This document shows, in pieces, positions 58,200 through 64,000 of a DNA stretch of 64,000 bases (positions are counted from its first letter, which is position 1; the number at the start of each line of letters is the position of its first letter). Both the position numbers and the translations under genes were made by a program. The stretch lies in contig NZ_CAIJDE010000043.1 of assembly GCF_903819335.1 (NCBI RefSeq), positions 62,001-126,000 of the forward strand. The letters run 5' to 3'. The notes under the pieces are model-generated. The model saw nothing but the letters and a program-made list of their open reading frames with translations. It made no database searches and was not told the DNA's origin. The DNA comes from Flavobacterium panici. GTDB taxonomy: Bacteria; Bacteroidota; Bacteroidia; Flavobacteriales; Flavobacteriaceae.

Positions 58200-58790
58200 T
58201 TAAATTGAGTATTGTTCTAATTCAGACTTTAGGCTTTTAATCAAACCTTGCAGAGGCTTTGCTGTATCCATAACCCTGCACATAACCACTCCTCCTTCAA
58301 TTGCTGCTACCATTTTAAAAGCAAAAACACCTGCGTCTAGTTCATTGGAAAACTCTCCCGAAGCAATTCCTTGTTGAAGCAATGCAGTAAGTTCTTCCTG
58401 ACCGGCTCTAAATATTTGGGCAATTTTCTTCTTTACAAGAGGATAATTATCATCAGATTCTACGGCATTATTAAATATTGGACATCCTCCCGGGATTTGT
58501 GTATCAATCGGATTTTTATAAAAATCCATAAATGCAAATATTTTACCTTTTGCCGTTTTCCCTTTATAAACTGCCGCTCTAACTTTGTCTGAAGTCATTT
58601 TAAGCGCCAGGTCAATAACCTGTTCCGAAAGATCATCTTTATTTTCAAAATGACCATATAAGCAGCCTTTTGTAAGCTTTGTAGCAGCCAGCACATCGTC
58701 TATATGTACACCAGAAATACCTTTTTCATTATAAAGAGGTACTGCTGTTTCTAAAATAAATTGCTTGGTTTTTTCTGCTTTTGTTAACAT
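58200..58790 (-). CDS. TetR-family transcriptional regulator
   Basis: A regulator of 196 residues from ATG 58790 (MLTKAEKTKQFILETA); the GTG seven codons earlier would overlap the operator and is less likely. The N-terminal helix-turn-helix is visible (GISGVHIDDVLAATKLTKGCLYGHFENKDDL) in its usual form: GISGVHIDDVLA then KGCLYGHFENKD. The C-terminal ligand domain (PGGCPIFNNAVESDDNYPLV, HPF with GGC) resembles the AcnR/TetR_C_16-like subgroup with a conserved GCPI. Matching operators lie upstream of itself and upstream of the downstream SDR gene, so it likely represses both. The inducer is unknown. Confidence 0.92.
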   Translation of the reverse strand: MLTKAEKTKQFILETAVPLYNEKGISGVHIDDVLAATKLTKGCLYGHFENKDDLSEQVIDLALKMTSDKVRAAVYKGKTAKGKIFAFMDFYKNPIDTQIPGGCPIFNNAVESDDNYPLVKKKIAQIFRAGQEELTALLQQGIASGEFSNELDAGVFAFKMVAAIEGGVVMCRVMDTAKPLQGLIKSLKSELEQYSI

Positions 58791-58810
58791 CACACTTAAA
58801 ATATTGAGCA

Positions 58811-58833
58811 CAAATATACTAAAAAGTATATTT
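58811..58833 (-). promoter_or_regulatory. TetR autoregulatory operator overlapping -7 element
   Basis: A 22-bp palindrome (58812-58833: AAATATACT, four-base AAAA centre, AGTATATTT). Minus-strand TATATTTG (58811-58818) matches the -7 consensus and overlaps the operator; the start codon is 21 bases downstream. Confidence 0.75.
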
Positions 58834-58959
58834 TAAAATCAAAATAATACAGTTTTTTTGTTTTTATTTCCTTTCTTATCTTTTTTAAATGGACAATTTT
58901 TTATTTATATGTTATTGTTATTAAAGCTCATAACGGTTCTTTATAATTTTAAGCATCTA

Positions 58960-58999
58960 AAAAAAGCGTAGCAATTATAGAATACGGCTGCGCTTTTTT
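58960..58999 (-). terminator. Intrinsic terminator of the LytTR gene
   Basis: A 13-bp stem with one G-U pair (58960-58972 / 58987-58999; GCGTAGC / GCTGCGC flanked by A6 and T6), followed on the minus strand by TTTTTTT. Confidence 0.85.
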
Positions 59000-59018
59000 A
59001 TGTGTTATTTATGCATTT

Positions 59019-60143
59019 TTACTGGTCAAGCCAGCTCTTAAATTCAGCTACTTTATTTTTACTGATAATAATATCGATTTTGGGATCTGGTTTTATAATT
59101 AGTTTCAACTGATTTTTCCCATAAAGTAATATACTGCTAATAGAATTTATGTTAATAATAAACTGCCTGTTTGCTCTGTAAAAAATAGTTGGATCAAGCC
59201 ATTTCATCACCTCATCAAGGCTGTTATTGCTGTTATATTGGCGATTGTCAAAAGTATAAATATAAGTAATTCCGCTATCCAGTAAAATATAGGCAATCTC
59301 TTGAATATCTAATTTTATCAGTTCATCTTTATGATACGTAAGTATCCTTTTCTTTAGAATTTCAGACTCTTTTGATGTATCATTTTGAATAGTATTATCT
59401 GCCAGATTTTGTAATTTCTGCTGATTTGAATTTAACTGCAGATTCAAGATCTGCAGCTCATTTACCCTGTAATTTAAATCCTCTTTTTCAAGATCAAAAA
59501 CCCTTTCATATTTTCGATAAATAAGTCGTATCATTAAATAGCAGCAAACACTTATGAAAACTGTACTTAAAAACAGGCTCACAACAAACTGCAGATACAA
59601 ATCTGATAATTCTTCTTCTAAAACAGCCAAGTTAGCATGCGAAGCTACCATCCAGTCTGTTCCTGCAACGGGATTTATATTTATTATTTCTGATTTTCTT
59701 TTTGGATCATTAGGAAATGTTCGCATCCCTCCTATTTTTTCTCCCTGTTCTAAAACGGTACTTAATGGTTTAAACTCTTGATTTCCTATTCCATTTACCT
59801 GAGAATTATTTTCTTGAATTTTAAGCCCAATTAACGCCGGATTAGGATGACAGAGTTCAATTCCTTTTTGATTGTACATACAGATAAAATCACTTTTTAT
59901 ATCTGTATTTTCAATACTTATCTGAAGATTATGAATTACCTGATCTTTAGATAATCCGCTGCGAAGCTGTTGTTCTAAAAGACGTGAAATTTCCCGAACT
60001 TCCCTCTCACCCGATTCTAATTTACTATTGCACAACTTTTCTTTGGCAGACAAATAAAGATAACTGGAAGAAATCAAACTAATAATTACAACAACAATAT
60101 TAATGCCTGTAAGTGTCAAAGTATAAAGACGTGCTTTTTTCAT
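59019..60143 (-). CDS. Membrane-bound LytTR transcriptional regulator with Cache-like sensor
   Basis: A 374-residue one-component regulator. Two transmembrane helices (about 13-32 and 184-207) enclose a periplasmic domain of about 150 residues of double-Cache-like type (FICMYNQKGIELCHPNPALIG, NPVAGTDWMVASHANLAVLEEEL). A coiled coil (about 212-260) leads to a C-terminal LytTR DNA-binding domain (YHKDELIKLDIQEIAYI, RQFIININSISSILLYGK). There is no histidine kinase or receiver domain, so an external signal must pass directly to the DNA-binding part. It diverges from the two P460-like genes, which are its likely targets. It has its own terminator. Confidence 0.9.
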   Translation of the reverse strand: MKKARLYTLTLTGINIVVVIISLISSSYLYLSAKEKLCNSKLESGEREVREISRLLEQQLRSGLSKDQVIHNLQISIENTDIKSDFICMYNQKGIELCHPNPALIGLKIQENNSQVNGIGNQEFKPLSTVLEQGEKIGGMRTFPNDPKRKSEIININPVAGTDWMVASHANLAVLEEELSDLYLQFVVSLFLSTVFISVCCYLMIRLIYRKYERVFDLEKEDLNYRVNELQILNLQLNSNQQKLQNLADNTIQNDTSKESEILKKRILTYHKDELIKLDIQEIAYILLDSGITYIYTFDNRQYNSNNSLDEVMKWLDPTIFYRANRQFIININSISSILLYGKNQLKLIIKPDPKIDIIISKNKVAEFKSWLDQ

Positions 60144-60290
60144 GTAAATTTATAGTCCTTAAAATGAAATTCGTTTAAAAATTTTTACTTAGGCTAAAAT
60201 AAGCAATTTATTTAGCTTTTGATATTTCGGCTTCAAGGTCAAAAAATCCCCTTTGAGCCAATTAAATCTTTTAAACACTGGGATTAGGCC

Positions 60291-60298
60291 TAATTTTG
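60291..60298 (+). promoter_or_regulatory. Candidate -7 element of the P460-like operon
   Basis: TAATTTTG matches TAnnTTTG, 35 bases before the start codon. No good -33 element, which suits a promoter needing an activator such as the divergent LytTR protein. Confidence 0.55.
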
Positions 60299-60333
60299 AA
60301 TTGATTATTTATTTCATCTAAAAAATAAAACAA

Positions 60334-61314
60334 ATGAAAAAAGGACTTAAAATCTTCGCAATTTTACTGGTTGCATTTATTACTTTACAATTTTGGAAAC
60401 CTGAAGAAATTGAATATAGTACACCAACAAAGGACTTAACTAACGTTCCGGCAGAAGTAAATACTATTTTAAGAAATTCTTGTTTTGACTGCCACTCTAA
60501 TACTGTAAATCTGGCATGGTTTGACAAAATAACACCTGCCAATTTTATAGTCGCTTCTCATATTACGGATGGCCGAAAAGCACTGAATTTTTCTGATTGG
60601 GATAAATTAGAAAAGCCAAAACAAAGTGCTACACTTTTTTATGCTTTCAATAAAATACTATCGGGCGAAATGCCGCTTAAAAGTTATACAGCTCTTCATC
60701 CTTCTGCCAAATTAGATGATCGTTCTATTGCTGTTTTAAAAAATTATTTGGCAACCATAGCTGTCCGAAAACCAAATCAGGAAATACCGTCTGTTACTCA
60801 TCCAAAAGATGTTGAAAAAGTACTTCCGAATAAAAAAATAACAGATTACTCTAAAGTTAAACCTACACTAAATAATATTTCATATATCCCCAATTTTAGA
60901 AACTGGAAAGCTGTTAGTACATCCGATCGTTTTGACAACGGCAGTATGCGTATCATTTATGGAAACGAAATTGCTGTAAAAGCTATTGCAGAACATCAAA
61001 CTAATCCTTGGCCCGATGGTGCCATTTTTGCCAAAACTGCCTGGAAACAAAAAACAGAAGCCGACGGAACTATATCTGCCGGAGCATTTATTCAGGTTGA
61101 ATTTATGATAAAAGATGCCAAAAAATATGAAGCTACAAAAGGATGGGGATGGGCAAGATGGAAAGGAAATGATTTAAAACCGTACGGCGATAACGCCAAC
61201 TTTGATCAGGAATGTATTTCTTGTCATAATCCTGTCAAAAACAATGATTACGTTTTTACTACTCCGCTGCATCTTGATATCAATAAATTTAATATTTACA
61301 ATAAAACCAAATAA
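60334..61314 (+). CDS. Two-haem protein: haem-binding domain fused to cytochrome P460 domain
   Basis: A 326-residue exported protein with an N-terminal signal anchor (IFAILLVAFITLQFW). The first domain is a c-type haem-binding domain with C50-x-x-C53-H54 (NSCFDCHSNTVNLAW) and GEMPLKSYTALHPSAKL, as in the Bacteroidota haem_bd family. The second part (about 170-326) is a cytochrome P460-like domain with NFRNWKAVSTSDRFDNGSMR, WPDGAIFAKTAWK and a second C294-x-x-C297-H298 (CISCHNP). P460 cytochromes are linked to hydroxylamine or nitric oxide chemistry in some bacteria; whether this one has the lysine cross-link is not shown. A lipoprotein paralogue follows two bases later. Confidence 0.88.
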   Translation: MKKGLKIFAILLVAFITLQFWKPEEIEYSTPTKDLTNVPAEVNTILRNSCFDCHSNTVNLAWFDKITPANFIVASHITDGRKALNFSDWDKLEKPKQSATLFYAFNKILSGEMPLKSYTALHPSAKLDDRSIAVLKNYLATIAVRKPNQEIPSVTHPKDVEKVLPNKKITDYSKVKPTLNNISYIPNFRNWKAVSTSDRFDNGSMRIIYGNEIAVKAIAEHQTNPWPDGAIFAKTAWKQKTEADGTISAGAFIQVEFMIKDAKKYEATKGWGWARWKGNDLKPYGDNANFDQECISCHNPVKNNDYVFTTPLHLDINKFNIYNKTK

Positions 61315-61316
61315 AT

Positions 61317-61787
61317 ATGAAACCACTTCATTCTATCATAATCGCACTTATCGTTATACTTTCCGGATGTAACGGAAATAATAAAGATAATCTTAATGAA
61401 AAAGCTTCTGTATCTGCATTAGATGCGTTGCCCGAAAATCCTTTATTATTATCCCCTATTACATTTTCCATTAATCCTAATAAAGCCGCTATGTCTACTT
61501 TATACGGAAATAAAATTGCTTTTCAGCACGCCAAAACAAAAGCAGACAGTTCTTATCCTAATGGAGCTGTTTTGTATGAAGTTAACTGGAAACAAAAAGC
61601 AGATTCTCTATGGTATGGCGCTAATATTCCCGATCAGATTATTAGTGTTGAAAAAGTACAATTTACCGGAAATGCTGTTCCTAAATATGAATTGTATGCC
61701 GGACATCCGTTAAAAAAAGTTTCTTCTAATGATGAAAACAAAAGAATAGCTTTAATACTATCTAAACGTATGGCAGAAACGCCTTAA
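61317..61787 (+). CDS. P460-like lipoprotein lacking the haem motif
   Basis: A 156-residue lipoprotein (lipobox ILSGCNG, Cys18) whose body repeats the pattern of the upstream gene: MSTLYGNKIAFQHAKTK, SYPNGAVLYEVNWKQK and LWYGANIPDQIISVEKVQF align with RIIYGNEIAVKAIAEHQ and WPDGAIFAKTAWK. It has no C-x-x-C-H motif, so it cannot carry c-type haem in the usual way. It begins two bases after the P460 gene stop, so the two are co-translated. It may be a partner or binding subunit of the haem protein (inference). Confidence 0.75.
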   Translation: MKPLHSIIIALIVILSGCNGNNKDNLNEKASVSALDALPENPLLLSPITFSINPNKAAMSTLYGNKIAFQHAKTKADSSYPNGAVLYEVNWKQKADSLWYGANIPDQIISVEKVQFTGNAVPKYELYAGHPLKKVSSNDENKRIALILSKRMAETP

Positions 61788-61820
61788 AAATAAAATTTGT
61801 TTATATTTTTAGAAAAAATC

Positions 61821-62201
61821 TTATTGCTCTTCGGGATCGGTTAAATTAGAGAATTTTTTAATAATTAACTTCCTTAACCGTTCCTGATGTTCATCTCCCC
61901 AGCCTCCTAAAGCGCCTACTACAGGAATCAGCGTTTTTCCAAATTCAGTGAGACTGTATTCTACTTTTGGCGGTACTACGGGATATATTTTCCTGACAAC
62001 AAGTTCGTGTTCCTCCAATTCGTTCAACTGGATATTCAAAACCCTGCGCGAAGCATCTGGTATTTTACGCTGTAATTCGCTTGGTCTTTTATGACCTTCA
62101 TTAATAAACCAAAGCAAACGTATTTTCCATTTGCCATACAACACTTCACCTATCAGGTCGAGCCCGCAGTTTAAATTCGGAATTGTTTTTCTTTCATACA
62201 T
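61821..62201 (-). CDS. HxlR-family transcriptional regulator
   Basis: A 126-residue winged-helix regulator of the HxlR family. The core is typical: IGEVLYGKWKIRLLWFINEG, RPSELQRKIPDASRRVLNIQ and VPPKVEYSLTEFGKTLIPV. The single N-terminal Cys12 in NLNCGLDLIG is at the position of the redox Cys used by YodB/HypR-type members that sense quinones and aldehydes. It diverges from the SDR gene; a TTG-N20-TACTTTTG promoter and TTGTACAA repeats lie in between. I infer autorepression and control of the SDR. Confidence 0.92.
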   Translation of the reverse strand: MYERKTIPNLNCGLDLIGEVLYGKWKIRLLWFINEGHKRPSELQRKIPDASRRVLNIQLNELEEHELVVRKIYPVVPPKVEYSLTEFGKTLIPVVGALGGWGDEHQERLRKLIIKKFSNLTDPEEQ

Positions 62202-62205
62202 ATTA

Positions 62206-62313
62206 CAAAAGTAAACCTATGTTCTGATTTGTACAATAGGGGAAAAATTTATCCCTATCTGAATCGTAATTCCGTACTTGTGAGAAAGTTACATAGTTCT
62301 GAAATTTGTACAA
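62206..62313. promoter_or_regulatory. HxlR promoter with TTGTACAA operator pair
   Basis: On the minus strand, TTG (62234-62236), 20-base spacer and TACTTTTG (62206-62213) form a good Bacteroidota promoter. The -33 TTG belongs to the palindrome TTGTACAA (62229-62236). A second TTGTACAA lies at 62306-62313 just before the SDR start. Both are preceded by GTTCTGA, so they look like two copies of one operator, 77 bases apart. Confidence 0.7.
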
Positions 62314-62324
62314 AAGAAATCACT

Positions 62325-63119
62325 ATGAAACAACAATTCGATTATCAGAACGAACTATCAGGCAAAATTGCACTGGTAACAGGAGGAACAAAAGGTGCTG
62401 GAAAAGCCATTGCCGAACGTTTAAAAAATGCAGGTGCCAAAGTAATTATCAGCGCCAGAAATCAAGCCGAAATACCCGATGAAGATTTACATTTCATTGC
62501 AGCAGATTTAAGTAAGTCAGAAGGAACACAAAAAGTAATTAGCGCAGTGTTGTCGGCTTACGGGAGACTGGATATTCTTGTGAACAACCTTGGATCTTCT
62601 TCAACACTCGCTGGAGGTTACAGCGTATTAACTGATGAAGACTGGGAATCAACCCTGCAGGCAAATTTGCTGGCTCCCGTGAGATTAGACAGAGGATTTT
62701 TACCGCAGATGATAGATCAAAAAAGCGGTGTCATTATTCATATCGCTTCTATTCAGGGTAAACTGCCCCTTTATGATTCTACTTTACCGTATGCTGCTGC
62801 AAAAGCCGGATTGATAAATTATAGTAAAAGTTTATCAAATGAAGTTACCCCAAAAGGTGTCCGCGTGCTGACTGTTTCACCGGGATGGATAAATACATCT
62901 GCATCGACAGCCTGGCTGGGTGAGATTGCAAGAAACTCAAATATTACTGTAGAACAAGCTCAACAAGGTGTTATGGATGCACTTGGGGGAATACCTTACG
63001 GCAGACCTGCCGAACCGGAAGAAGTAGCTGAATTAGTTGGTTTTCTTGTTTCACCAAGAGCCAATTATTTAACAGGAACTGAATTTGTTATCGATGGAGG
63101 AACAGTCCCAACAATTTAA
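62325..63119 (+). CDS. SDR-family oxidoreductase
   Basis: A 264-residue classical short-chain dehydrogenase from ATG 62325 (MKQQFDYQNELSGKIALVTG); an earlier in-frame start would cover the regulatory repeats. The NAD(P) motif is VTGGTKGAGKAIAERL; the N-N-x-G strand is ILVNNLGSSS; catalytic Ser and Y-x-x-x-K lie in HIASIQGKLPLYDS and YAAAKAGLINYSK; the C-terminus is the usual FLVSPRANYLTGTEFVIDGG. Substrate unknown. The SnoaL-like gene follows 38 bases later, probably co-transcribed, both likely under HxlR control. Confidence 0.93.
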   Translation: MKQQFDYQNELSGKIALVTGGTKGAGKAIAERLKNAGAKVIISARNQAEIPDEDLHFIAADLSKSEGTQKVISAVLSAYGRLDILVNNLGSSSTLAGGYSVLTDEDWESTLQANLLAPVRLDRGFLPQMIDQKSGVIIHIASIQGKLPLYDSTLPYAAAKAGLINYSKSLSNEVTPKGVRVLTVSPGWINTSASTAWLGEIARNSNITVEQAQQGVMDALGGIPYGRPAEPEEVAELVGFLVSPRANYLTGTEFVIDGGTVPTI

Positions 63120-63157
63120 TTTCTCAAAAGAATTATGAACAATAAAACAGATACATT

Positions 63158-63481
63158 ATGAACTTACCAGAAGTAATAAAAGACTTAGTAAACGCCCAAA
63201 ACAATTTTGACAGCACAGCTTATGCCAATTGTTTTTCAGAAACTGCAATTGCATTTGATGAAGGCAAAAACCATACAGGTAAAACAGAAATAAAAAGCTG
63301 GATAGAAGAATCAAACAAAAAATACAAATCAGTGATGAAACCTCTTGAATATACCGAAAACGGCAATACAAGTGTTTTATCTGCGGAATGTTCAGGTACA
63401 TTTGAAGGAAGTCCAATTGTATTACAATTTCATTTTGAAATTGCTGATGGAAAAATTCAGCATCTAAAAGTAACAGGATAA
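63158..63481 (+). CDS. SnoaL-like / NTF2-fold protein
   Basis: A 107-residue protein of the SnoaL/NTF2-like fold: the N-terminal helix (VIKDLVNAQNNFDSTAYANCFSE read as VIKDLVNAQNNFD), then FDEGKNHTGKTEIKSWIEES and the strands SVLSAECSGTFEGSPIVLQF and FHFEIADGKIQHLKVTG. Such proteins act as small isomerases or hydrolases or only bind ligands; the role is unknown. It follows the SDR gene and ends at a strong terminator. Confidence 0.85.
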   Translation: MNLPEVIKDLVNAQNNFDSTAYANCFSETAIAFDEGKNHTGKTEIKSWIEESNKKYKSVMKPLEYTENGNTSVLSAECSGTFEGSPIVLQFHFEIADGKIQHLKVTG

Positions 63482-63486
63482 TAAAA

Positions 63487-63524
63487 AAACAAGGGAGTGC
63501 CATATTTTAGTCACTCCCTTGTTT
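63487..63524. terminator. Bidirectional intrinsic terminator
   Basis: A 13-bp perfect stem (AAACAAGGGAGTG at 63487-63499, complement at 63512-63524), 12-base loop, flanked by A and T runs. It separates the SnoaL-like gene from the convergent quinone reductase gene. Confidence 0.9.
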
Positions 63525-63536
63525 AATTAAAACTAA

Positions 63537-64000
63537 TTATACATTTCTGTCATCATTCTCAGAATTAAAGCGATCCAGAAAATCAAGATATAAGGGAACA
63601 CTCCTTTCGATCCATTCTTCTGAAGGTTCAAAAGTCATTCCGTAGTAAGCAAAAAGTGGTTGGTAATCGGCTTTTATCCAATCAAATAGTGCTTCATAGG
63701 GAGTGGTTAAATCCTTAATATTAAATTTTAAGGGCGTTCCGCGTTGTAAATGTTCTTCTTTTAATCCTAACGAAATAGCCAATGCCACTTTCTTTCCTCT
63801 AAATTTAAAGCCGCTTGAACTGCCATATGCCCAACCGTGTGTAAGAACTTCATCTAACCATTTTTTTAATAATGCAGGACCATAATACCAATAATATGGG
63901 AACTGAAAAATGATATGATCGTGTTCTTCAACCAATTTTTGTTCTGCCGCTATATCAAATTGCTGATCAGGATAAACTTGATGTAATTGATGAACATGAA
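63537..64000 (-). CDS. Flavodoxin-fold NAD(P)H oxidoreductase, 5' end beyond window
   Basis: The frame is open at the right edge, so the N-terminal flavin loop is missing. The 154 residues visible match the NQO1/YwrO/KefG-like quinone reductase family: AAEQKLVEEHDHIIFQFPYYWYYGPALLKKWLDEVLTHGWAYG, of which DHIIFQFPYYWYYGPALLK is the flavin-contact stretch, and GKKVALAISLG near the middle. The C-terminal part (ADYQPLFAYYGMTFEPSE) is also typical. It would reduce quinones with NAD(P)H and FMN or FAD. It lies close to the HxlR regulator, whose relatives often control such enzymes, but it reads towards that group and is not in its operon. Confidence 0.9.
   Translation of the reverse strand, partial: HVHQLHQVYPDQQFDIAAEQKLVEEHDHIIFQFPYYWYYGPALLKKWLDEVLTHGWAYGSSSGFKFRGKKVALAISLGLKEEHLQRGTPLKFNIKDLTTPYEALFDWIKADYQPLFAYYGMTFEPSEEWIERSVPLYLDFLDRFNSENDDRNV

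Overview
The window looks like a chromosomal segment of a Flavobacterium-like member of the Bacteroidota. It is AT-rich and has SusC/SusD pairs, a hybrid two-component regulator, type IX secretion (T9SS) sorting domains, RHS proteins of the DUF6443 type and promoters of the TTTG / TAnnTTTG kind. No rRNA, tRNA, CRISPR array, transposase or prophage gene was seen.

1-31 kb is a large polysaccharide utilisation locus. From the left: the 3' end of a hybrid two-component regulator, an MFS sugar porter, a divergent GH3-GH2 pair, then a long minus-strand series read from right to left as susC, susD, susE-like, GH76, GH2, GH92, GH125, GH92, GH97, GH78. A LacI-family regulator and a ROK sugar kinase follow. 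GH76 + GH92 + GH125 is the signature of alpha-mannan or yeast mannoprotein breakdown; GH97, GH78, GH2 and GH3 suggest a decorated glycan. Three near-identical operators (core TACTAAAACGTTTTAGTA) lie before susC, before the kinase and between the MFS and GH3 genes, tying the locus into one probable LacI regulon. Hairpins inside the minus-strand series may step transcription down after susE and after GH76.

31-38 kb holds small redox and regulatory genes: DoxX-like protein, AhpD-like protein, Crp/Fnr regulator, FMN azoreductase, GNAT, MocR-type regulator, a decayed PhzF remnant, a small secreted protein and two hypotheticals.

38-48 kb, minus strand, is the most unusual block. It encodes a T9SS-sorted protein with seven propeller-like repeats, an RHS/YD-repeat protein, a second RHS protein with N-terminal calcium-binding-type repeats and a C-terminal peptidoglycan-amidase domain, and a four-helix membrane protein in the usual immunity-gene position. 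I read it as a candidate toxin-immunity locus with possible T9SS export.

48-64 kb carries polyphosphate kinase, a frameshifted crystallin-domain lipoprotein, fdhD with a formate-dehydrogenase-like molybdoenzyme, a DUF4442 protein, a TetR-controlled SDR/MDR pair with three matching operators, a membrane-bound LytTR regulator divergent from two cytochrome P460-like genes, and an HxlR regulator divergent from an SDR and a SnoaL-like protein. A flavodoxin-fold quinone reductase runs off the right edge.

All family calls come from reading sequence motifs; no database search was run.
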